Shown in pieces: positions 54,760 to 63,245 of a stretch of DNA of 64,000 nucleotides. The position numbers and the translations under genes are program-made. Position 1 is the stretch's first letter; the number at the start of each line of letters is the position of its first letter. Origin of the DNA: Molanna angustata (taxonomy: Eukaryota; Arthropoda; Insecta; Trichoptera; Molannidae); assembly GCA_963576475.1 (NCBI GenBank), contig OY754972.1, forward strand, positions 34,448,556-34,512,555, written 5' to 3'. The notes beneath the pieces were generated by a model that searched no databases, was not told where the DNA came from, and saw nothing but the letters and a program-made list of their open reading frames with translations.

Positions 54760-55275
54760 GAAATGTTCACAGTGATCCATGGAAAGACAAATATTAGGGA
54801 TAAGTCTTAGAGACAAAGTAAGAAACCTCAGATACATCATGGATCGAGTTGCGAATTGGCAATGGGTAGGACATATGGCGAGACAGAGTTTTGAGAGACG
54901 GATACTCCTAATTCTCATATAGGGACCTTGGGACATGAAAAGATTTGTCGGTCGACCACAAAAAATATCCCAATCACGCACTGAAAAAAAAATGTGACCA
55001 CCGAACTGGCTACCTGCGTTTGAAGCCAAACCTTTGCTATCAGTAACAAAAGTTAATCCATTTATGACTGTACTGTTTGGTTAAGCGCACAAAATATTTA
55101 GTAGCACAGAATGAATTGTTTTGTAGTTACTATACATCGGTCAATTTTAACATAACTTTTTTTTTCAGTGCATGAAGAAATTGATTCATAGAGTGCATGA
55201 TAAAGAAACATGGAAGAGGCCTATATCGAGCAGTGGAGAGATACATGGCTGAGGAGAAGAAGAAGAAGTCTGAAT
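54760..55275 (+). pseudogene. RTE-like LINE 3' end with internal insertion
   Basis: MERQILGISLRDKVRN, LRYIMDRVANWQWVGHMARQ and GRPQKISQSRT, then about 150 bp of foreign-looking sequence (about 55035-55185), then MEEAYIEQWRDTW and the GAGGAGAAGAAGAAGAAG tail (55251-55268). The order of coding blocks is normal, so the middle piece is an insertion or an unusually diverged segment. Confidence 0.7.
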
Positions 55276-56042
55276 AATGTATAACTTTAGAAGACTGCGA
55301 ATGTGTTTTTTTTATTCCTTATTGAGTTTCAAACAATAATGTATGAAAATTCAATGTAATTGTCGTTTTCCATTTGGGCAGCAGCACACATTTAAATTTC
55401 TATTACTTCCTGTATTGTGTTTAAGTGGTCTTCGAGTAATAAAAAGAATTACCCAAAAGAAGCTGGAATTGTTTTATGTGTCCTTCAGTAAATTTATGCC
55501 GCAGTTTATACTTCTCATTTCCCTCCTTAGAGGGCATCCTCTTTGGTCACGTGCTAAGCATTTAGTATCCGGCGTCTCTTTACGTGGCACTGACAGATTT
55601 ACTCCCTCAACGCCATTTTTATTATGGCCTTTATTGCAGATATATAAATATTTGAGAAAATATTTCTTTATTGCTGGTCGGGCCGTAGGCATCGCTAGAC
55701 CGAATGATATTGGTTGTGAAATGGCAACGATATGACCCATTACTTGAAGCTAATTTGCACCTGGAGCTGGCGGCGGACGTGAATTGAATCGCAAAAATAT
55801 AATATTCATGTTACCGTTACAGAAACAATAAAACTATTAATATTTCAAACCATATCACATGGAGTTTTATAGCTTGGTGCGGATATTAAGCTAAAGTGAT
55901 TTTCAAATTTCGTCACACTTGCTATCCACAGGAAGTATCGCGCCATCTGAATATTTGATACAAATTTCAAGATTCTCAAAGTTTTAATCTAAAATCTAAA
56001 ATAGTGGCATAGAATGGTGATTCCACTTTTTTTAAATTATCA
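55276..56042. other. Unclassified; open on both strands at 55343-55740
   Basis: Minus-strand reading gives SVPRKETPDTKCLARDQRGC and the plus strand is open over the same bases. I recognise neither, and overlap in both directions argues against a gene. It may be an unfamiliar repeat. Confidence 0.25.
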
Positions 56043-56205
56043 TAGAGTATCTCGTAAGACACACAAAACAACATCTCCCATAGTTCAGCAATGAGATTCA
56101 CCACCCATTTCGAATTAACCTTTTTGGGTGAGACGATACTGTGCTTTCTTTATGAGATACATAGGTAATGCTCACCTGTTGCTGGTTACCTGACAGTGTT
56201 AGCTG
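56043..56205 (-). repeat. Interspersed repeat 'alpha', copy 4 (inverted)
   Basis: Inverse of alpha: TTCACCACCCATTTCGAATT, CCTTTTTGGGTGAGACGATAC, GTGCTTTCTTTATGAG and GCTCACCTG...GGTTACCTGAC match the plus-strand copies at 16835 and 61261. Confidence 0.65.
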
Positions 56206-56991
56206 GCAGTGAATGAAACCCTGGTATGGTATAAACGAATGAATGAAACCCTGAATCGAATGAAACTTTGACAATATCTCCTATTACGAATAACTAAATT
56301 TACTACCAAAATAATTAATACTCTATTTATAATCACCGATAACCTCACGTATTTTTCTGTTAAACTTTTCTGGGCGTAAATATTCTTTAAGAAGATATAT
56401 TTATAATTTAATTCTGTGTTTATTGGCGTTTCCTACATATGTTTGTACAGGATATTACTTTTATGTAATATACTCATTAATCATATTTTCATGTATCCAA
56501 AAATACATCAAAATTCTGGAAAAATACCAAATATTACTTTATAATATGATAAATATATGACGTTCATAGTTTCCAAAGAATTGAAATACATATTACTTAC
56601 CCACGTAAAACATACTTATTACGTAAATACTTCTTGGAATTTCTGATTGTGCCTAAACGTGTAATGTTCATCGAATTCTATCAAGTTCACGTTAAAGCAA
56701 TAATGTAACAGAAAGGGTTATATGTAACATCAAATAACAGTGATATGCCAAGAGCAGGACAAAACAGATATTTGCCTACAGCGTAAAAACTGAACTGAAG
56801 GGCGTCAAAATAAACTAAATGTATTACTATTTATATGATTACATTTGCGTACATAAAAAAGTTGAGTATTTCGGTTGTAAATTGATGCCATAAAGGGTAG
56901 GTACCCGTAGGTATTGTATTAAATTCTAAAAACGTAGAAAATCTTAAGCTTTAAAGGTACCTACATAGATAATCAGATATGAAAAAATCGA
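56206..56991. other. AT-rich stretch, nothing recognised
   Basis: No coding or repeat homology recognised. Confidence 0.4.
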
Positions 56992-57330
56992 AGTATGTGA
57001 ACTCACTGTGCCAGCTGTCTTTTTGTCTGCTTTCTCGCATCGAGTTCTCTTTTCCTGGTCACTGGATCACAAATGGTTTCACTAATGAATTGTCTGCAGG
57101 TTTTCAGTACCTACCTACTTGATTTTACACGTGAATTTACATTTTTGTATATTATGCGCACAACGAGAAGTAATTGTTGAAACTATTGTACATTTTGTGC
57201 ACGGCGCGATGTAAGAATTGGGACTAAATGGTGGTGTATTTCATTCGCGGGGTGAAGGGGGAGTATTGTTGCCACCTTTTATGTAAAAATAAGGTTTGGT
57301 AATATATCAGGAAAATGAGGATTGGTATGG
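56992..57330 (+). repeat. Interspersed repeat 'gamma', uninterrupted copy
   Basis: GTGAACTCACTGTGCCAGCTGTC, TCCTGGTCACTGGATCAC, ATTGTCTGCAGG, TTGTATATTATGCGCACAAC, ATTGTTGCCACC and TCAGGAAAATGAGGATTGGTAT align with 28285-28805 across the MITE, giving the empty site for it. Confidence 0.75.
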
Positions 57331-57515
57331 ATTGGAAGTATTTGTACTAATAATAATAATAAAAATTTATTTATTTTATTTATTTATTACAAAAAGACAT
57401 ATTTTACATAAAAAAAAATACATAGCAAAAAAGAAATTAATACACTTTATAATATGACTTCCTTCAAAAAGAGATATACTCGTGCTTTGAAGGGAGTTTG
57501 AAGGAAGTTTGAAGG

Positions 57516-57722
57516 AATAATAAAAATAAACCCTTACTTACAATTTGCGAGTTTATTTCGATATGTCAATTTCTTCCAACTAACCAGTGCTTCCTGCCCA
57601 GCAAAGCAAAATTTACGACAGAAATTTCTTTAAATAAATTTCTCCTCTGCTGGGGATCGAACCCAGGACGCCCGCACAGAAACCAAAAGGCTTACCAACT
57701 GTACCACGGCGGTTGGCGGTTG
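57516..57722 (-). mobile_element. tRNA-derived SINE 'S1', minus-strand copy
   Basis: GGGGATCGAACCCAGGACGC (box B inverse) and CTTACCAACTGTACCAC (box A inverse), then body CCAACTAACCAGTGC and GCGAGTTTATT, ending in an AATAATAAAAATAAA tail. Several substitutions from the copy at 46613. Confidence 0.85.
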
Positions 57723-57779
57723 TCATATGCGCCAATATTTTTTTTTCCATTTAAAATACGTAGGTATATATCTGTTACG

Positions 57780-57885
57780 GGGTTTTTTTTTTTTTAAAAA
57801 AAATGAATATGTCCCTGTTAAACAAGCACATCCTATACATCTTCCTACGTTCCCTAAAATAAGCATAAATGCTTGTGCTTATTTT
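57780..57885 (-). mobile_element. SINE 'S2' tail fragment, head missing
   Basis: AATGAATATGTCCCTGTTAAAC, CATCTTCCTACGTTCCCTAAA and AAGCATAAATGCTTG are the inverse of the body of the SINE at 62041-62247. The tRNA-like head is missing, so this is a 5'-truncated copy; the T-run plus A-run at 57782-57802 corresponds to its tail. Confidence 0.8.
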
Positions 57886-57926
57886 GTTGATAGTCTGGAA
57901 ATCCATTCAAAAATATCAAACAAATA

Positions 57927-58186
57927 TAAAATAGGTAGCTTGTTAATTTTGTCGACGGATAATTCGTGGTGAAACTCCATTATACTAGGTATAAATGAAA
58001 ACACTAATTAGTTTTAGTTTCACTATTTAATTTTAACACTGGCACTGACCGGTATCGATCTGAAGATCATCGTCAGAGCACTCTGACGATGATCTTCAGA
58101 TCGATACCGGTCAGTGCCAGTGTTAAAATTAAATAGTGAAACTAAAACTAATTAGTGTTTTCATTTATACCTAGTAAAATAGGTAG
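57927..58186. mobile_element. Perfect 192 bp palindrome with hammerhead-like core (probable Penelope terminal-repeat relic)
   Basis: 57984-58078 and 58081-58175 are perfectly complementary (95/95) around a CA loop. Each arm carries CTGACGA, TGATCTTCAGATC and GATACCGGTC. This matches the hammerhead layout CTGANGA - stem II (GATC/GATC) - GAAA, but with GATA instead of GAAA. Hammerhead motifs of this kind are known in Penelope-like elements. TAAAATAGGTAG at 57927-57938 recurs at 58175-58186, a possible 12 bp target duplication enclosing about 236 bp. Palindrome and direct repeat are seen directly; the Penelope origin is inferred. Confidence 0.65.
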
Positions 58187-59627
58187 GTTTTTTCCTTTGA
58201 GTGATAATGCCGAGTAGTCTCGGCGAAAAGGTTCAATTGCTATGTCTAGAATTTCCACTCCATTTTATTATCATCGTTTTGGGTGCCCGAATGAGCCGGA
58301 TTCTTAAAAATGCAACAAGTAAAATCTCACGTATTTCATATAGGTATGAGGTTCACCAACTTTTCGGAACGTAGTGCCTTTTAAGATGAAAGATGAGACT
58401 GCTGTGTGGGGATACACGCAGCATGATGACACGCTTCCTTTTATTAGGTCTTAGATGCCGAGATGGTATGAATATTATTTTTATTTTTTTTGACAATGGT
58501 ATGCAGGCTTTAAACGCGTATAGGCGCCAATACACCTCGTTCTGTCTCTGTTAGATCTCACCGATTGGTATATATATGTATGTATGTTATACCACCCCCT
58601 CACCCAATGAAACAATTATTCCTCAGCAAATTTCTTATTAAACCTCGCGAAACGCGTGCGCCATGGGAGTACTGCCAAAGATCTTTTCTCCTTCATTAAG
58701 TTTACTTTGTCCTCTCGTAAAACGAGACAAGTGAACAGGTGAAATTAAAACTGTATCCCATTTCCCTTCCCACTGTCACCTACTGCGTCCTCCTACATCC
58801 CACCTTCCTTTCTTATCCTTCGCTGCTATCATTTCATTTACCAACACCCCGAGGTCCTTTGTGTCTTTGCGGGAATAAAACGATACTGCAACACATTCGT
58901 ATTCACAGGATATATGTATTAGTCTTGTGCCTAGATAAAATATTTTACCTACCCACATAAACAATGATAAGTATTAATCAACTTACAATATTACCTATGT
59001 CTATTTGTTTGTTTGTTCACGTAATACTGCTAAAACCAATGCAGTGACATTCTGCCGTGTCAGAGTGTCATTGTGTTGAGTGTCACGAGTCGCGTCTGAA
59101 TCTACCAACAAATGTTGGGACAATTTAATGTAATGACAATGACGTACATATTTTATAGAAATTGATCTTTGATAAATTGCTTATTTTTATCCTTTAAAGT
59201 ATGCTGGGATTAAATCTATTTTTTTTGTCTCAGTTCAATAATTACTTCTTTTTTTTGTTTTATCTTATTAGTTCATCATTTGTCTTCATTTTGTTTTCCT
59301 ACATATATGTATATGTGTAGTTTAAACTTTCCTTTTAACTGTACAAAGTAATGTCTTTTTTATAATTTGAATGGTCAGGAGACGTTGATTGTACCTACCT
59401 AATTATGCACAATAGCCATGTGGGAGATACCTGTTATTGGAGCACTGAAGATTCTATTTTTTTTTTGTTACATGTTTTTTTTGTTTGTGTTTTTCAGTGT
59501 TCTGTTGGTGTCCTTGTATATTAAATAAATAAATAAATAAATAAAATCAAAAAATGTATGTATGTATAAGGTACACATATTTAATACCAAGAGGTACCTT
59601 TGGAGAAAATGGTCTAGGAAACCTTGG
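58187..59627. other. Intergenic; (TAAA)n run at 59519-59546
   Basis: TATATTAAATAAATAAATAAATAAAT near 59517-59546 may be the tail of a LINE 3' UTR. No coding sequence recognised. Confidence 0.35.
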
Positions 59628-59815
59628 TCCTTTGCACCCAAGTTCCGTCGTATCCAAGTGCCCCGTTCAAATTTCTGTCGTATCCAAGTATCCCGCACCC
59701 AAGTTTACATCATATCCATATGTGCCCCACCCAAATTTCCGTCGTTTTCAAGTGTCCCGCACCCATGTCTCCATCGTATTCAAATGTCCCGCACCTAAGT
59801 GTCCCGTACCCAAGT
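59628..59815. repeat. 30-32 bp minisatellite, five to six units
   Basis: Units like CCCGCACCCAAGTTTCCGTC-GTATCCAAGTGT with GTCGTATCCAAGT-type anchors at 59647, 59677, about 59709, 59741 and 59773. With a 32 bp period and no stop in any phase, all three plus-strand frames stay open, producing spurious reading frames. Confidence 0.9.
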
Positions 59816-59885
59816 GGCTGCAGCCATGTGTCCCTTACAGATCCAGGGCTTCAGTACCTTTTGTTATTTTACTATTAATTAAATA

Positions 59886-60094
59886 ACGCGAGACACCCCG
59901 TCTAATAACGGTTCCAATATTAGGGAAGCATATTACAAAGCGGGAAATAACAGACCAATGTAGGTACTATTTAGCAAATAAGTTCCATCTATCAGGTAAA
60001 CATAACGTGCAGATGATCATCGATTGAATTCCGTCATTATTGACGGATTATAACTTATAATAATAATGAACACAATGTGGTGACCTCATTGCCA
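59886..60094. other. Spacer
   Basis: AT-rich sequence; nothing recognised. Confidence 0.3.
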
Positions 60095-60602
60095 GTAGAA
60101 AATTTTTGATCCGCTTGTTGCACAGAGCTCAAAATTCAGAAAAAGTAGAAAATTTTAAGTCTCCATAATTTTATATTTTCCCAATCTTTGTTGCAAATAA
60201 TAAATATGTTTTTATGTAAAAAATATGTGTAAATTGTCTATAGTTCCATTTTTCCCCTAATAGATAATTTTATTTTCTATAAGATATACAAAAAACATAG
60301 CAGTATAGATGTATAACTTTTCTTAACAATGTAAAATATGAATTTAGTGACGACATCGTTTCATACAATTTGTATGGCAGAATAAATAATATCTCCGGGG
60401 ACTCCCAATAGTAGCATACTCTCAATCGCATACCTAAATACATAGCATCAAACTGTACATATTCGGGGTAGTAAAAATTTCTGACCTCCATACTATCCTA
60501 TCCTAACATAAATCAAAATATTCAATGATGTGGATTTTGAGTGATTATAGATTGGTACGTATTCTTCAACTATCGCCACTGACATTTGGACCTCATAATA
60601 TG
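60095..60602 (+). mobile_element. Non-autonomous Helitron-type element, copy F (old, both ends lost)
   Basis: TTTTTGATCCGCTTGTTGCACAGAGC, TGAATTTAGTGACGACATCG, TACAATTTGTATGGCAG and CGTATTCTTCAACTATCGCC with ACATTTGGACCTCA follow the order of the family. The left third with the microsatellite and the terminal CTAG are missing. It is the most diverged copy. Confidence 0.7.
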
Positions 60603-60799
60603 TTTTCAAACCATTTTTTTCATCTTTATTTGGTTTAAAAACAAACGCACTTGAACACACTTTACATTTTCACTGTAGATAGCAGTGGTGGACTAACTAA
60701 AAATTGGAAGTAGTATTCATGAAATGAAAAAGAAAATCAAATTAATACAGAACAAAAGAAAAATGACAAAAGGTGTTAAATCATTTTTTTTTTGTAAAC

Positions 60800-61043
60800 A
60801 AAGCACTCAATTTATTGAAAACATCAAAGAAATGATAGTGGGTTAATCCACTTTGTCTTCTAGTGGTTCTTATCGCTACTCTAAAAGGCGAGGTTTCATT
60901 TTGTTCGCAAAAAGATGGTATTTCGGATCCGCCTGTAAGAGGTCCATGATAAATTTTGATTTCTCAAACAAATTAACCTTATTAATAAAATCAAAATGGC
61001 AGTCGGCAGTGCCATGGGCCATGAAAGTCGTCAACTCAGCAGC
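60800..61043 (-). pseudogene. C-terminal gene remnant with polyadenylation signal and A-run (retrocopy or terminal exon), family unknown
   Basis: On minus the frame is open for 55 codons from 61043 to the TAG at 60876-60878: LTTFMAHGTADCHFDF, INKVNLFEKSKFIMDLLQAD, PKYHLFANKMKPRLLE. An AATAAA (TTTATT at about 60811) lies about 60 bp beyond the stop, and a run of ten A (T10 at 60784-60793) 17 bp after that. This is what the 3' end of a reverse-transcribed mRNA looks like. The protein is not one I recognise and does not resemble the transposon proteins here. An in-frame TAA bounds the open part at 61044. It could instead be a real terminal exon with a genomic A-run. Confidence 0.5.
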
Positions 61044-61260
61044 TTACAAATTACAAGAGGTAGTCGGTCTCTGACTTAAAGGAATAATATCCTATGTACA
61101 CTTGGACAATCAATTATTATTTCAATTTTACCAAACAGTAAGTAAAGATATCTACGTTAAATCTTCTATATTGACTTAATATGATAACCGCCAAATGCAC
61201 TATGAATAACAGGTAACTATCGCGTGATCATGAAAATAATGTATATCTAATTCATATATT
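61044..61260. other. Spacer
   Basis: AT-rich, nothing recognised. Confidence 0.3.
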
Positions 61261-61455
61261 CATACCATCACGGCATACCCCACATTTTTGGGTAACCATC
61301 TATATGCATTGCCTTTTAAAAGTAATCGTGACACATATGTACTTCGTATATCCTCACACACCGGTCTCATCGCACCTAAAAATGCACTACATTCGAAATG
61401 GGTGATGAACCTCAGTACTGAACTACGTGAGATGTTTAACATTTTTCTTCGGTAT
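61261..61455 (+). repeat. Interspersed repeat 'alpha', copy 5
   Basis: CATACCATCACGGCATACCCC, GGGTAACCATC, CACACACCGGTCTCATCGCACC, AATGCACTACATTCGAAATGG and GTGAGATGTTTAACATTTTT match the other copies. Here it lies directly upstream of the LINE fragment at 61465. Confidence 0.7.
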
Positions 61456-61464
61456 TTGTTTCAA

Positions 61465-61657
61465 ATAATGATTCGAATTCTTCGCCTAGTATCCGATTTT
61501 CGAATAGAAGCGAACCAAATTTAAATCGGGTTCAACTTGATGAAAATCTTGTTTTTAAATATATCTGTCAGTTGGAGCCAAGCAAAGGTCCGGGTCCAGA
61601 CGGTATTCCTACTATATTCATTACAAACAGTCTTACTAATATAAATCTACTGCACAC
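61465..61657 (+). pseudogene. Jockey-like LINE, N-terminal RT fragment
   Basis: NSSPSIRFSNRSEPNLNRVQ, LDENLVFKYICQLEPSKGPG and PDGIPTIFITNSL read without a stop from about 61465. PSKGPGPDGIP is the entry motif of the reverse transcriptase. The next conserved block expected downstream (ITPIFKSG..NYRPIS) is found 1.6 kb away at 63255, in the same orientation, so the two are probably halves of one element separated by insertions. Confidence 0.7.
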
Positions 61658-62206
61658 TAGTGGTGCAAAGTTCGATATTTTTGTATGATCCTGTCTTTTA
61701 AAATCGATTCATGAAATTTATGCGGATCATCAATTCGCTCTTCGATTCAATATGATTCAAATATAGCTATCCTTATCTATCGTACATAACATGTACGTAG
61801 TATGACAGAGAAAACAAAACCGATTCAAAATATGATATGCAAATGTAGGCGTTAAAATGTTTGCATTTCAATGTACTTAATGGTCAATATTGCTTAAATA
61901 TTTTATGAACCATAATGAATTAGTCGTGAATCGAAGATCGCCTTCAAAATAGTATATTCAATTATAGACGTTACGTATTTGTTTTTCAAAGTATGTTGCG
62001 GTCAAAATTGCTTAACATATTTAAGAACCGCAATGAATTGGATGGGTGGATGGCAGAGCGGTTAGCGCGCTGGGTTAGTAATCCAGTGGTCGCGAGTTCG
62101 AATCCTGCCTCGACCGATCTCGTTCACCTATAGGACAAGCATTTATGCTTAGTTTAGGGAACGTAGGAAGATGTATATGTACTTGTTTAACAAGGACATA
62201 TTCATT

Positions 62207-62244
<38 letters not shown>

Positions 62245-62457
62245 AGATTTTATGAACCATAATGAATTAGTTGTGAATCGATGATTGCCATGAGTCGGTA
62301 TGTGTATCGCATTCTAACGATATATTTTCTATGAGATAGAAAGTGTGAGAGTGATGTCTGGGTCATGAGCGGATCGTTGTGGCAACGTGAACCGTGAGTC
62401 ACCGATTCAATTTAATGATCCGGTCAAATAATACGGATCACTCATTTTTCCCCGTCG
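61658..62457. mobile_element. ~800 bp insert flanked by an 11 bp direct repeat
   Basis: CTACTGCACAC occurs at 61647-61657, exactly where LINE coding ends, and at 62458-62468. The segment between contains two related ~110 bp units (about 61830-61942 and 61943-62040, sharing GCTTAA.ATATTT.A.GAACC..AATGAATT) and the SINE at 62041. Termini TAGTGGTGC / GTCGCTA hint at a weak inverted repeat, which would fit a hAT-type element with an 8 bp or longer duplication. Class unproven. Confidence 0.45.
62041..62247 (+). mobile_element. tRNA-derived SINE 'S2' (tRNA-Thr-like head) with long poly(A)
   Basis: The head has box A TGGCAGAGCGGTTAGCGCG and box B GAGTTCGAATCC. The anticodon arm CTGGG-TTAGTAA-TCCAG has AGT in the anticodon position (Thr). 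The body follows (ACAAGCATTTATGCTTAG, GAACGTAGGAAGATG, TGTTTAACAAGGACATATTC), then T9 and A30 or so (62209-62242). GAACCGCAATGAATTGG before it and GAACCATAATGAATTAG after it are imperfect direct repeats and may be the target duplication. It is not a functional tRNA gene: the T-stem is mismatched and the body is fused. Confidence 0.85.
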
Positions 62458-62599
62458 CTACTGCACACCCCATCGAACAGGGTTTTAGTTACACACCGTG
62501 TAAAGCCCGTGCAGCGATTATTTGAAATCGTACCAATGAACGCTGTATAATGACTGTGTAGTTGCAACAAGCGTACAACAAAAAATAATCCGACAAAGT

Positions 62600-62660
62600 T
62601 GTAATTTTGCACTCGCGCATGCGCAGAGCCGCCAGCCGCCGGTAGCCATTATAATTTTGA
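62600..62660. promoter_or_regulatory. GC-rich patch with NRF-1/ewg-type palindrome
   Basis: CTCGCGCATGCGCAGAGCCGCC at about 62610 contains GCGCATGCGC, the consensus of NRF-1/Erect wing sites typical of housekeeping promoters. There is no gene next to it in this window, so it may be a relic or part of a repeat. Confidence 0.2.
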
Positions 62661-62751
62661 CGTTTGTCGTAGTTGATATTTTCATGTTTTTCACATTTCA
62701 AAATAGGAATATGTAATACCTATATAACAAATAATTTCATCATACGAATAC

Positions 62752-62794
62752 CATTTTTTATTCTATCATACGATATATGATAGAATAAAAAATG
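62752..62794. repeat. Hairpin with 19 bp perfect arms
   Basis: CATTTTTTATTCTATCATA (62752-62770) and its complement (62776-62794) flank CGATA. The right arm ends where the RTE-like sequence begins (GAGGACATAAGGAGAGAATG), so the hairpin marks the 5' truncation point and may come from a twin-priming or fill-in event. Confidence 0.8.
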
Positions 62795-63170
62795 AGGACA
62801 TAAGGAGAGAATGCAAGATAAAGAAGGATATTAAAAAAAAGGATATTAGTAAAATGAAAGTGAATGCTTTAAGGTGGTTTGGACGTAAAAAAGAATGAAC
62901 GATGATCGACTGACCAAAAAAATATACATGGGTGCAAGAGATGTAGTGAATAGCAGAGTTCGCCCCAGAAAGGGATGGCATGACCATGTTAATGATATTT
63001 TGAAAGAAGGAAACATAAAAGGTTTGAACAATCGACGAGCATGTATGAGACGATGCATGGATATAAAGGAAGCCAGAAATGTGTGCAAAAATAGAGAAAT
63101 ATGGCGTTTGATTCTCTCTGCTTACCCCGTAAGGGACATGGCGTGATGGTATGTATGTATGTATGTATAA
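62794..63170 (+). pseudogene. RTE-like LINE 3' end with (TATG)n tail
   Basis: MKVNALRWFGRK, ERMNDDRLTKKIYMGAR-type, RVRPRKGWHDHVNDILKEGN, NNRRACMRRCMDIKEARNVC and LSAYPVRDMA, then GGTATGTATGTATGTATG at 63146-63163. It aligns with 13320-12980 on the minus strand. Mostly in one frame from 62895 to the TGA at 63144. Confidence 0.8.
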
Positions 63171-63245
63171 AAAAGGGCAAATTTTTTGACAACTTTTCGC
63201 TCCTGCACAACTATCGAGAATATAATAATTTGTAGACAATTTGTA

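Noticed and set aside
55343..55740. 130-codon plus and 88-codon minus open frames over the same bases
   Set aside because: Neither resembles a known family and they overlap; kept only as an unclassified stretch.
59554..59886. Three overlapping open frames on plus
   Set aside because: All are readings of the 30-32 bp minisatellite in different phases.
62046..62118. A functional tRNA-Thr gene
   Set aside because: The T-stem is mismatched and the sequence is fused to a SINE body with poly(A).
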